Shown: positions 52,941-61,336 of the stretch, piece after piece
Layout: every line of letters starts with the position of its first letter
How positions within the stretch are numbered: position 1 is the first letter of the stretch
From: Candidatus Accumulibacter proximus
GTDB taxonomy: Bacteria; Pseudomonadota; Gammaproteobacteria; Burkholderiales; Rhodocyclaceae
Reading direction: 5' to 3'
Length of the DNA stretch: 64,000 bases
NCBI GenBank assembly: GCA_016709675.1
Contig: JADJMH010000005.1
Coordinates: forward strand, 62,001-126,000
Made by a program: the position numbers and the translations under genes
The notes under the pieces: model-generated
Told to the model about the DNA's origin: nothing
Databases searched by the model: none
Seen by the model: only the letters and a program-made list of their open reading frames with translations

Positions 52941-53570
52941 TTACGGCCTTTTTGAACAGTATTTAGCAGCATACTCACCAACGCTTGCCATGTACCAATC
53001 TTTTACTTCGTAGTAATGTGAGCACAGGACCGGAGAAGACTGAAAGATGTCTCTAAAATAATTATTCCACAAACCTAGATATTTCTGCCTATCTTCGCTA
53101 CCGATAATGCGTTTTATATTTTCTTTGTCGAATAACTCAACGAAATCAAGGTACATATCTGCAAGTAAAATAACCCTGTCGAAGTTTTTGTCTTTATCGT
53201 TTATTGGTTTACTGGCGTAGAAATAAGGCCTGAGCTCAGGGTGTTCCATCAGTACACGAGATATTTCCGCATCTTGATTTATCAAGAATTGCCAATTGTG
53301 ATTGCTTAAGGCTCGTTCTTGTGCCTGAAGTGACTGATTGAGTGAATCAAGCGACCTGCTTTGCACATCTAATACCTTTGTTTGGTTTTCCGTTTGTTTC
53401 GCTAGGTTATACACCTGAACAATAATTGTAATGACGGTTATTAATGAAAGGGCCGCAGCGGTGCCAGTTATTATTAGATGCAACTTCTGATACCTGGCTG
53501 TCATTCTCGCGTAGTCTACTGATGGCGACTCAATAATCTTTGTCCCTTGAGCAGAATCGGCTGTCATCAT
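52941..53570 (-). CDS. Membrane-anchored cassette protein, 209 residues
   Basis: A short cytoplasmic N-terminus, one span (LIITGTAAALSLITVITIIV), then a coiled coil (about 60-90; QTENQTKVLDVQSRSLDSLN) and a soluble domain with HPELRPYFYASKPINDKDK. This single-span plus coiled-coil plus DUF4760-like layout is common in cassette and phage-defence neighbourhoods; the function is unknown. Confidence 0.55.
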   Translation of the reverse strand: MMTADSAQGTKIIESPSVDYARMTARYQKLHLIITGTAAALSLITVITIIVQVYNLAKQTENQTKVLDVQSRSLDSLNQSLQAQERALSNHNWQFLINQDAEISRVLMEHPELRPYFYASKPINDKDKNFDRVILLADMYLDFVELFDKENIKRIIGSEDRQKYLGLWNNYFRDIFQSSPVLCSHYYEVKDWYMASVGEYAAKYCSKRP

Positions 53571-53583
53571 GTCATCCTTATTT

Positions 53584-53655
53584 CTCTAACGTAGAGGTGA
53601 GGGGCGCCGAAAATGCGCAGCATTTTTGGCGTCCCTCTCGACCGCCATGTTAGGT
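53584..53655 (-). repeat. attC site
   Basis: CTCTAAC ... GTTAGGT, 72 bases; a long perfect stem GCCGAAAATGC around GCAGCATTTTTGGC. Confidence 0.9.
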
Positions 53656-53985
53656 TTATAACAATACAAACCCAATGGCGGTATTTACGGCATCTTTTAC
53701 AACATTGAGTGCGGCATTAAGCGCTGCCTCAGCAGCAAGTACACCAAGCCCCTCAATAGTTAATAGAACTGTTCGGCTTGAGTTCTTTTGTATCTCCAAA
53801 TGAAGTGCAGCCTGCTCTTCATTTATTTTGCCTGCAACCTTGAGTGCTTCAATCATTACGAGAGTCTGGGCCAGTTTTTTAGCCTCCGCCTCTCCATACT
53901 CCTTAATTTCAGGCCATTTTTCCGAGAGAGTGCCCTTGAGAGCGGCCAGAATGTCCTTGCCAAGCTGCGATGCGCTAAGTGCCAT
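53656..53985 (-). CDS. Small cassette protein, 109 residues
   Basis: Helical protein MALSASQLGKDILAALKGTL with a hydrophobic alanine-rich C-terminus (TIEGLGVLAAEAALNAALNV). The stop lies at the edge of the attC. It shares its cassette with the lipoprotein gene 29 bases upstream, which suggests a joint role. Unrecognised. Confidence 0.5.
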   Translation of the reverse strand: MALSASQLGKDILAALKGTLSEKWPEIKEYGEAEAKKLAQTLVMIEALKVAGKINEEQAALHLEIQKNSSRTVLLTIEGLGVLAAEAALNAALNVVKDAVNTAIGFVLL

Positions 53986-54014
53986 GATTATCTCCTATTG
54001 AATTGTTTGCGGCG

Positions 54015-54473
54015 TTATTCGCCGCGACGTTTCGCGAGTTCGAGCTTAAGAATTGCGGTGAAACTCGAATTGAACTGTGTGCGTAACGGTTTTATTTGGT
54101 CTTTAGATATACATCCAATCTTGTGAAGCTTCTCTAGGCTCTCCAAGCTACTTGAGAGCAAAACAGTTTGATCTGTTGTGATTTCATTTTTTGGTATGGC
54201 GGCAGCACGCACAGCAATTGCACTAACGTCAACTTTTGCTTCGTCATAGAATTGCTTGTGCTTATCGAATTTGCATTCTGGCAATCCTTCTACCGCCTCA
54301 AGTGCAACAAAATGTGCTTCTGTTTTCTTTTGTAACGCAGTTACAGTTTTATCTGTCGTTTCGTCGTAGCTACTGATTAACTTGATAGAACAGCCAGATA
54401 TAGCAAACGCCACAGTCAAGATGGCGACACCTAACGAAGGGCGGAGTCTTGTAAGACGAATTGCTTGCATCAT
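54015..54473 (-). CDS. Lipoprotein of unknown function
   Basis: The 152-residue protein has a signal peptide with lipobox AISGC at about 24-28, followed by a helical domain (DKTVTALQKKTEAHFVALEA). It is the first gene of a two-gene cassette. No family recognised. Confidence 0.6.
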   Translation of the reverse strand: MMQAIRLTRLRPSLGVAILTVAFAISGCSIKLISSYDETTDKTVTALQKKTEAHFVALEAVEGLPECKFDKHKQFYDEAKVDVSAIAVRAAAIPKNEITTDQTVLLSSSLESLEKLHKIGCISKDQIKPLRTQFNSSFTAILKLELAKRRGE

Positions 54474-54509
54474 GTTGCATCTCCTATGTGAGATTGAACT
54501 ACGAAAAAA

Positions 54510-54581
54510 ACCTAACGTTTAGCTTGAGGGGCGCGGAGCCGGCTTTTCGGCGGAGCGTCCCTCTCGAAGCGCAAGTTAGGG
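54510..54581 (-). repeat. attC site
   Basis: ACCTAAC ... GTTAGGG, 72 bases; TAGCTTGAGGGGCGCGGAGC pairs with GCGGAGCGTCCCTCTCGAAGC. Confidence 0.85.
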
Positions 54582-54588
54582 AATAGCT

Positions 54589-54930
54589 TCAAGAGTTGCC
54601 TATTTGTGATGATGACCACGGTTGGCATCTCTCCGGCAATCGTTTCTCAAGATGAAAGATTCTATTGTGGCATCGCTCGCGGATAGAGTTAATTGTGGCC
54701 TTTGTGGCTTGGATATATTCGATTGGGCTTTTGCCGTCTCTAGTCAGGTTGATTGCCAAGTCCACGTTCTCAACTGCTCTGTATGCTGTAGTGTAAATAC
54801 CATCCATATCAGCAACATGTAATGATTTCATGCGCCGAGCCAAAAAGAATTGGACGATATTAATGGCTGTAGAGACAAGAGAAATTATGACCGAGGCGAC
54901 TTCGAATGGCGTGAAATTAATTTGTATCAC
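54589..54930 (-). CDS. Small membrane-anchored cassette protein
   Basis: The 113-residue protein has one N-terminal span (VASVIISLVSTAINIVQFFL) followed by a helical cytoplasmic part with RAVENVDLAINLTRDG. Its upstream attC half (CCCTAAC at 54938) was cut by the second IS91-like element. Unrecognised. Confidence 0.5.
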   Translation of the reverse strand: MIQINFTPFEVASVIISLVSTAINIVQFFLARRMKSLHVADMDGIYTTAYRAVENVDLAINLTRDGKSPIEYIQATKATINSIRERCHNRIFHLEKRLPERCQPWSSSQIGNS

Positions 54931-54939
54931 CGTAAAGCC

Positions 54940-56435
54940 CTAACGAATAGCGTTTATCGGCCGCGCCGAAAGCACCCGGCCTAGCCGCTGGCGTATCCGC
55001 GGCAGATAAACCTCGTTGGACTGAAGCGCCTCGACGGCGGTACTTATGGGGATAAGCGTCCCGCGCCTTGGGTCAAGCCGCGGGCATGGGTTAGACGGCT
55101 TGGCGAGAGGCAGCCGAGCCGGCTTCCTGCTGTTCGCGAGGGCGTGACAGGAACGAACAGGGCGCTCTGGTAAGCCCAAAGCCGCGCGGCAACCGTGCCT
55201 TCGGCACGCTGCCGACGAGGCATCTCCTGGCGGCCGAAACTGCCATAGAGCACACGGGAAAGGCACTCGCCAAGCGCTGGCGGTTTTCATGGGGGTCCGC
55301 GAAACCGATGCGCTCTGCGGCGTCGCCTGACGCAGGGGCGGAATCGCCGCCGTCGGCACGAAGCGTCCCTCGTGGCAATGCGTGCAGCGCGCCCACTCGC
55401 CGCGGCCGACTCGCTGCAGGAAGTCCTCCACCGTCGCCGTGATCACCGGATCGGGTTCCGGTACCGACAAGGCCTGCCGTGCCAGGGATAGCTTTGTCGC
55501 CTTCGCCGCCGGGGCCAGCAGGCCGTAGTGCCGAATCCGTTTGAAACCGCTCGGCAAGACGTGCAGCAGGAAGCGGTCGATGAATTCCTCCGCCGACACG
55601 CTGAGCACGCGCTTGCCCGGCGTGGCGCGCACGCGGAAACGGACCGTCGTCTCGTCGATCCTGACCAGACGCTCGTTCGAGATGGCTACCCTGATGGGTA
55701 TAGCGACCCAGGTATTCGAGGACCTGCTCCGGGCCGCCGGCGGCTGTTTCGCGACCACCCAGTCGTGCGCCAGCACCGCTGGCGCAGGGCCCGCCAGACC
55801 TTCTCGTCGGCCAGCTCTGCCACCAGCGGCCGCCCTGAGCCTCGGGCTTCACTCAACGCCGCGATGAACTTGCCGCGAAAGACCCGCGACAGCGCCTGAA
55901 CCGGGAAACAGGAAGCCGCGCTTCGGCGACTTCCATTCGCCCTCGGGCGTCAACGCCCCCCGGCGACCAGGGCGGCACATGCACATGCCGCCCGAGGTCC
56001 CGCTTCCAGGTGCAGGACCAGCGAGAACGCGAGCTTGCCGCCCAGCCAGCGGGGATTGGCGCCGAATTCGGTGAGGTGGCCGACGCGACACCAAAGAGGA
56101 CTCGTAGATCACCCGCGGGCGTAGCGCGATCAGCGCATGCAGCGCGTGCGGCAGGAGAACACCAGATGGAAATATGGCACCGGTAACAGCTCCTGGCGCC
56201 GTTTCGCCAGCCAGTGCTCCTTGGTTCGGGTCTGGCACTGCGGGCAGTGGCGGTTGCGGCACGAGTGATAGACGTGTCGCGTCACCCCGCAGCCGTCACA
56301 GGTCTCGACGTGGCTGCCGAGGATGGCCGTGCGACAGGCGACGATCGCCCGCCAGACCTTGGCCTTAGCCGACGACAAAGCGTGCTTGGCGAGGTACGCC
56401 GGCCCGTGCCAGCGGAAGACCTCGGCCAGGGTCAC
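54940..56435 (-). pseudogene. IS91-family Y1 transposase, broken (copy 2)
   Basis: Starts MTLAEVFRWHGPAYLAKHAL and continues past the copy 1 stop (HWLAKRRQELLPVPYFHLVF), then shifts frame several times. The ISNERLV...RFRVRATPGKR segment and C-terminal CTHCHEG are still readable. The exact C-terminal end is unclear because no early stop occurs in the shifted frame. Confidence 0.78.
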
Positions 56436-57475
56436 TGGCGGTGGCTCAACGGAGCGGGTCGAGCAGTTCCAGCGGCGAGGGGTTGCCGGTCAGCTTTGAG
56501 CGTGCCAGATGCAGATAGCGCGAGGTGGTCGACAGATGACCATGGCCGAGGAGCCGGCCGATGCTGTAGAGATCGACGCCGGCTTCGAGCAGGTGCGTGG
56601 CGAAGGCATGGCGAAGACCGTGGATGCCGCCTTCGGGGGCGATGCCCGCGGCGTTGCGTGCCGCATAGTAAATCCGCTGGGCGGTCTGGATTTCCATCGG
56701 GCCGGTGCCGGCCCGGTTGGCGAACAACCAGAGCCGCGGCCGGGTGTCGCGCCAGTAGGTGCGCAAGGCGGCGAGCAGGTGGGGCGACAGCAGCGTGTAG
56801 CGATCCTTGCCGCCTTGCCCTGGCGCACCTTGAGGCACATGCGATCGGCGGCGCTCTCGATGTCCCCCACCTGCAGGGCGCAGACTTCCGAGACCCGCAA
56901 GCCGGCGGCGTAGGTGGTCATCAATAGCGTTCGCCCGCGCAGGGTTCTCGCCGAGTCGATCAGGCGCGCGACTTCCTCGCGCGAGAGGATCTGCGGCAGG
57001 CGCTGGGGCACTTTGGCCATCGGGATGTCGAAGCCGGCTTCCGGGCGCCCGAGCACCCGCCGATAGAGGAAGCGGAAGGCACACGAGGCTTGATTGACGC
57101 TCGCGTAAGCGAGCTTCTTGTCGCGAATCAGGTGCAGCAGGTAGGCCTGGACTTCCTCGACACGCAAGTCCGCCGGCGATCGCTGGTAGTACTTCGCCAG
57201 TTCGACCAGCGCACCGATGTAGGCTTCCTGGGTCCGTGCCGCCATTCCCCGCAGGCACATGGCGTTGCTCATTCTTTCACGCAGCTCACTCATGACTCTC
57301 CTCGGTTGCTGCGGGGACGTCCCCCGCAGCCAGGAGGATCGAGGATTTGCGAGCGAGTCGGGAAGCGAGGCGTCGAGACCTCAAGCGGTCAGGGTAAGGG
57401 CGAGGACGAACGCAGGCAGCAGCGGAAGGAGAGCGCAAGGGCGCTGGGGTGCCTACGCCAGCGCAGAGCGCTTTA
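54945..57475 (-). mobile_element. IS91-like element with tyrosine recombinase, copy 2
   Basis: Same ends as copy 1; the left end adjoins the attC half-site CCCTAAC and the right end is flanked by GTTCAACG. Length 2.5 kb. Several one-base differences from copy 1 break different genes. Confidence 0.75.
56446..57293 (-). pseudogene. IS91-associated tyrosine recombinase, one frameshift (copy 2)
   Basis: The N-terminal frame from 57293 reads MSELRERMSNAMCLRGMAAR through CALQVGDIESAADRMCLKVR; a missing base near 56813 (GCC-TTG-CC against GCC-TTTG-CC in copy 1) moves the remaining part to another frame, which holds HGLRHAFATH and LLGHGHLSTTSRYLH. A corrected gene would be about 280 residues. Confidence 0.8.
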
Positions 57476-57500
57476 GTTCAACGTGAAGTAGCAATCCTAC

Positions 57501-57549
57501 TTGACGCAAAGCTTTGCGTCGTTATGCTGTACACATGCACAGCATAACG
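57501..57549 (+). promoter_or_regulatory. Promoter with two operator-like palindromes
   Basis: TTGACG and TATGCT, 16 bases apart, look like a sigma-70 promoter. GACGCAAAGCTTTGCGTC (57503-57520) is a perfect palindrome, and an 11-base inverted repeat CGTTATGCTGT...ACAGCATAACG spans 57520-57549. The following frame (MHSITKKSQTKQ) stops at once, so this may be the surviving control region of a lost toxin-antitoxin pair. Confidence 0.5.
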
Positions 57550-57753
57550 AAAAAGTCTCAGACAAAACAGTGAGGTGCGCCATGGACCCGTCCACTAAAA
57601 TTTCCGGCAATTGCGTCAATGCTTTCCCTGCCTCGTAACCACCTCGGCGGCTGCTCGATCAGCTTAGCGACCGCATCCGGTTCAAGCATACGCGCGAGCA
57701 GAGCATACGCGCGAGCAGCGTCGGGTCTTTTCTTTTGCCCGACCGGTGATTTC

Positions 57754-57996
57754 TCAACCCGCGATTTCCAGCCGCCTTTCAATCCGGTCAATTCGCGCCT
57801 TGATCTGATCGATACTTGACTGTTGCCGGATGATTTCCTCGTAGTTGTGGACGCTATCGCGTCGGCCAGCGGCAGTGCTCGCTTCCAGGCCGGTAAGCCG
57901 GGCGGCGACCTCCCGCAATTCGCTTTCGATGCGGTCCTGTCCACCCCGCAAGGCGCGCAAGTGCTCAAGAACCAGATTGTCAACGTTGTCGCTCAT
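57754..57996 (-). CDS. Small coiled-coil protein
   Basis: The 80-residue protein MSDNVDNLVLEHLRALRGGQ followed by an E/R-rich heptad pattern and a C-terminal IDRIERRLEIAG is one long coiled coil of a type common in proteobacteria, often next to PIN or other toxins. The start is the ATG at 57996. The left repeat holds a dead version. Confidence 0.6.
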   Translation of the reverse strand: MSDNVDNLVLEHLRALRGGQDRIESELREVAARLTGLEASTAAGRRDSVHNYEEIIRQQSSIDQIKARIDRIERRLEIAG

Positions 57997-58267
57997 GGTC
58001 AAGACTCCTTGCAAAGGATAGGAAATCCAACGGCACCGCGAAGAGTGTAGGAGCCTCCATCAAGGGGTGTCAATCTCGAATTTCGCCCCGGTGGCCCTGG
58101 AAAAGCTATCCGAATCCCGCCCCACTCAGTACCATGGGCCATCTCCCGGGCCGGACCGGCCGTCCGTGGTTGAAAGTCGGGGGTCTATCCTTTTTCCTCC
58201 GGGCGGGCTACGGGCGAATGCGCTGCAGTCTCGCTCGATCACGGGAAAGAAGAAAGACCCTTGACTC

Positions 58268-58552
58268 TTGAAGGCGCTGGAAACGCGTGGCGCAAAACTT
58301 TCCAACACAGCGCTGGCGCAGCGCTTGGGGATGCCCGCGATGCGCATCAGCCGCTTCGTCAATGCCGCAAACCACGTGCTCAACGTCGATCAAGCCGCGG
58401 TGCCGGTGCGTGACGAGACGGCGGGTACGGCGAAACTGCAGCGGGATCTGTTGGCGCGGCAGTTTCGGGTGGCGGCACGAACAGTGAGCGGATTACGGCG
58501 AAAACTGCCGGTCGTTCCAACCGCAAACGGCCAGGGGTTCCGAAAAAGTTGA
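58268..58552 (+). pseudogene. C-terminal remnant, possibly of BREX-type PglZ (right copy)
   Basis: Same remnant as at 23922: LSNTALAQRLGMPAMRISRF ... LNVDQAAVPVRDETAGT ... DLLARQFRVAAR. No start or upstream part is present. Confidence 0.35.
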
Positions 58553-58627
58553 CGACTTTCTGTAGCCGCTGGTTGCCACCTGTTGCATTCCGTTACAACG
58601 CTCGTTGGTGTTGTTAGGATTTACAAC

Positions 58628-58909
58628 ATGCCAGCGGCGCTGAACCTTGATGACCGATTCCCACAAGGGGATCATGCTTTTGTCGCTGTGCGTGTCTTCC
58701 GGGTGCCGACCGAGGTGCCCGGCAGGACGCACGACCTGAAGTACAGCTTGGCTTACGTGGTGGATGGGGTGTGCGTGCTCCGTTTCGACAACGAGGCCGG
58801 CAAGGGCAACCACTTGCACTGCGGCGAAGAGGAGGCACTCTACCTCTTCATCTCGCTGAAACAGATCTTGGCAGACTTGTGGACAGCCGTCGACGATTGG
58901 AGAAAGTGA
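58628..58909 (+). CDS. TumE-family toxin (right copy)
   Basis: A 93-residue protein, MPAALNLDDRFPQGDHAFVA, about 90% identical to the left copy at 24282. It keeps the HDLKYSLAYVVDGVCVLRF core. The antitoxin follows after one base. The presence of two similar toxin-antitoxin pairs in direct repeats would punish loss of the whole segment only if both copies go. Confidence 0.75.
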   Translation: MPAALNLDDRFPQGDHAFVAVRVFRVPTEVPGRTHDLKYSLAYVVDGVCVLRFDNEAGKGNHLHCGEEEALYLFISLKQILADLWTAVDDWRK

Positions 58910-58910
58910 C

Positions 58911-59255
58911 ATGACAAACACCGTAACCATCGGCGTCGCGTCGCGCGAAGAGGTCAGTGCTCGCTTCATGCGCGCCATGACGACCGGCGAGCGCGCGATG
59001 CCCTTCATCGGTTTCGTCGATGAGCGCGCGCTATGGCGCACGCTGACGCCGCTACGCTGGGACATCCTCAAGGTGATGACGGGTGCGGGACCGCTCGCGC
59101 TACGGGAAATTGCGCGGCGTGTGGGGCGAGACGTACGCGGCGTGCATACCGACGTGCATTCGTTGCTGGCCACTGGGCTGATCGAGCGCGAACAGGCGGG
59201 GTTTTGTTTTCCTTACGATGCGGTGCATGTGGATTTCATTCTGACGGCGGCGTGA
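58911..59255 (+). CDS. HVO_A0114-type DNA-binding antitoxin (right copy)
   Basis: A 114-residue winged-helix protein, nearly identical to the left copy at 24565, with LALREIARRVGRDVRGVHTD as recognition region. Partner of the TumE-family toxin. Confidence 0.75.
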   Translation: MTNTVTIGVASREEVSARFMRAMTTGERAMPFIGFVDERALWRTLTPLRWDILKVMTGAGPLALREIARRVGRDVRGVHTDVHSLLATGLIEREQAGFCFPYDAVHVDFILTAA

Positions 59256-59465
59256 TTATCGAAAACGCTAGCGCTGCCGGCAAGAATGGAAGCTCTTGCT
59301 CACGGCCACGCGGCGGGCGATACGGTACTGAAGTAGTTGGCAGCGCATTTCGGGGACAGCATCCTAAACTCACCTCTTCGGACAAGGCCCGAAAGTGCCA
59401 AGACGGCGGCGTTGACAGGGCGCGGCAAGCAGGCTTTCCACGGAAGCGTGTGGAGTGCCATTGCT

Positions 59466-59873
59466 TCATGCCGTGATGAACGGATTGACGACAGACAGCT
59501 GGTCTGCCAATACCTGTCCATGCTGCAGGTCCTCGGAATAGAGCGTATCGCACCCGGCCAGCACGGCTGCAGCCACAATCAGTGCGTCCCAATTGGCAAG
59601 CTGGTAACGGATGGCCAGATCTGCGCTCCTGCGGATCGTGGTTTCATCAACGGGCAGCACATCAGTGAGTTTCATCACCGTATCCGCAAAGGCGTAAGCC
59701 TTCGTCCGATCAAACCCGAGCTTCCGCAGGCAGACATTGATGGCCTCGTTGATGACCTGCGCACTGACCACCGGACGTGCCGCCAGGATGCCGCGCGCGA
59801 TCTCCGCCTTGCGGCTGTTCTTCCCGATGGTATACAGGACGACGTTCGTATCAGCGAAGCACTTCGCGGTCAT
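59466..59873 (-). CDS. VapC-type PIN toxin
   Basis: The 135-residue PIN protein begins MTAKCFADTNVVLYTIGKN and has further acidic residues in SAQVINEAINV and YQLANWDALIVAAA, then a terminal YSEDLQHGQ. The start at 59873 overlaps the antitoxin gene by 23 bases. It is present only in the right repeat; the left copy has lost it by an internal deletion. Confidence 0.85.
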   Translation of the reverse strand: MTAKCFADTNVVLYTIGKNSRKAEIARGILAARPVVSAQVINEAINVCLRKLGFDRTKAYAFADTVMKLTDVLPVDETTIRRSADLAIRYQLANWDALIVAAAVLAGCDTLYSEDLQHGQVLADQLSVVNPFITA

Positions 59874-60060
59874 AGCACTCATCACGGTTGAACTTGCCAT
59901 CAAACACCGCGCCGAACTGGTCGAATTCGCTCATGTCCGCAGTTGCCGCCATTGCTTGCGCGCGCCTGGACTTCAGGTAGCCGACAAAATCCAGCACTTC
60001 GCGCGCGTCCGTCTCCGGCAGCGTCTGTACTTCCTCGACAATTTTTTCCCTTGTGTTCAT
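59851..60060 (-). CDS. DUF2281-like antitoxin of PIN toxin
   Basis: The 69-residue protein MNTREKIVEEVQTLPETDAR with VLDFVGYLKSRR resembles short DUF2281/VapB-like antitoxins; the acidic and aromatic C-terminus would bind the toxin. It is directly upstream of and overlapping the PIN gene. Confidence 0.7.
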   Translation of the reverse strand: MNTREKIVEEVQTLPETDAREVLDFVGYLKSRRAQAMAATADMSEFDQFGAVFDGKFNRDECYDREVLR

Positions 60061-60291
60061 GGTTTGCCACTCCAGACAATTGGCCGATGCCCAACCGACA
60101 GCCCGACGGACTTGCGGTCAGGCATTCCCCTTCGACGAGAATCTTGCCACCAATGATGGTACTCGTCGTGAGTTGCTTGAGGAAGATGGTACAGCACGGC
60201 TGCCGCGATGGAAGCGCTTTGCGGCCACCAGCGAATGCGGTTCGATCGAGCCCACTCCCCGCACCGCCTGAGCCAACGGCAAGCTGCCCGT

Positions 60292-61158
60292 CTAGAAGCG
60301 CGCCAGCCGCACCCGATACAGGCCACCGATCACCACGTACTCGTCTTCGCCGCGCAGCATGCCCGGCAGCAACTGGCTGAAGAAGGCCAGTTTGGGCAGG
60401 GGCACATCGACGGCCAGCAGGTCGTCACCGAATTCGCCGGCGCGCTCGCGCGAGCGCGAGAACGAGTTGATGTTGTTGAGCAGCAGCACCTTCTCCCCCT
60501 GCCGATGGTCCTGGATGGTCTCGTGCTCGGCGAGTCGGTTGACGCCGCGGTACAGCCGCAGATGCGTGCGCTGCGGAAACTGCCGGGCCAGCTCGTACTG
60601 CGTATAGGCATAGAGCAGGTCGAGCTGTGACTCCAGGGCATTGGTACCGCGCAGTCCCTGCGCGCGGATTTCCACATAGCGCTGCCAGGCGGCGCTGCCA
60701 GGCTCGCGCAGCGGTTCGCCATGATGGCGCGGACTGAGCCCGAAGCGCGATTCGACCCAGCCCTTGAGCACGGCCGCCTCACGGCTCTCGCTGTCGAAGG
60801 CCCAGCCGCGCACGACGCGCAGGTAGCTGGCCCTGGCGCGCGAGCCGGACCGGCCGGCAGCAAGCCCCGCATCTTCCGGTTGCTTAAGGCGAAAGTGGCT
60901 CTCCAGGTAACCCGCAAAACGCCCGGCCCGCTCGCCGGCGCCGGGAATGTCGTCGAGCAGCGCCCACAAGGGCCTGTGCAGGTCGGCGACGCCATCGATC
61001 TGCAGCGGTGTCGGATGTCGTTGATAGGTCAGGCCACCGAGGATGTCGGCCGGCAGGTTGCAGCGGTTGATCGGCAGCCGGGCAAGGCGCGGCAGCTTCG
61101 GCAAGCATTCACCGGCCTTGTCGGGAGCGCGACAAACATCCACAGGAATGTCAGACAT
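60292..61158 (-). CDS. draT: DraT, NAD-dinitrogenase-reductase ADP-ribosyltransferase
   Basis: DraT shuts off nitrogenase by adding ADP-ribose to an Arg of NifH when ammonium or darkness/energy stress is sensed. The 288-residue protein shows the family sequences LPINRCNLPADILGGLTYQR, HLRLYRGVNRLAEHE and LLLNNINSFSRSRERAGEFG, which hold the NAD-binding and catalytic elements. It is divergent from nifH, and the NifA site for nifH lies inside its first codons. Its usual partner draG is 43 kb away. A 3' fragment recurs at 25294. Confidence 0.92.
   Translation of the reverse strand: MSDIPVDVCRAPDKAGECLPKLPRLARLPINRCNLPADILGGLTYQRHPTPLQIDGVADLHRPLWALLDDIPGAGERAGRFAGYLESHFRLKQPEDAGLAAGRSGSRARASYLRVVRGWAFDSESREAAVLKGWVESRFGLSPRHHGEPLREPGSAAWQRYVEIRAQGLRGTNALESQLDLLYAYTQYELARQFPQRTHLRLYRGVNRLAEHETIQDHRQGEKVLLLNNINSFSRSRERAGEFGDDLLAVDVPLPKLAFFSQLLPGMLRGEDEYVVIGGLYRVRLARF
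61119..61134. promoter_or_regulatory. NifA upstream activator site for nifH
   Basis: TGTCGGGAGCGCGACA is an exact TGT-N10-ACA, about 110 bases before the nifH -24 box and inside the draT coding start. Bound NifA could also block draT transcription. Confidence 0.78.
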
Positions 61159-61243
61159 CGGCGTTTCGTCGGCCTTCGCCGGACTCGGTGAAAAATCTGT
61201 AAAAGGCTTGCCACGTCAGGGTTTCAGCGGTTTCGGCCGAAAC

Positions 61244-61259
61244 TGGCACGCTCCGTGCA
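61244..61259 (+). promoter_or_regulatory. Sigma-54 promoter for nifHDK
   Basis: TGGCAC-GCTCC-GTGC-A: perfect -24 and one change in the -12 box, the same pattern as the rnfA promoter. Expected transcript start about 61270, giving a 67-base leader. Confidence 0.78.
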
Positions 61260-61336
61260 CAAGCCTTGCCAGGAGCGCGGGATTTTTCCTTGCTTCAGAT
61301 GATTTCAACGCAGGACTTCAACAAGGAGATTGCATC

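Larger units (their letters stand above)
57719..60408 (+). repeat. Long direct repeat, right copy
   Basis: Matches 23417-25411; contains the coiled-coil gene, the remnant at 58268, the TumE pair and, only here, the PIN pair. It runs into the 3' end of the intact draT gene. The 57550-57718 stretch before it has only short frames and a 17-base tandem duplication near 57685. Confidence 0.85.

Noticed and set aside
57685..57718. 17-base unit present twice, considered as a CRISPR start
   Set aside because: Only two abutting copies without spacers; no cas genes in the window.
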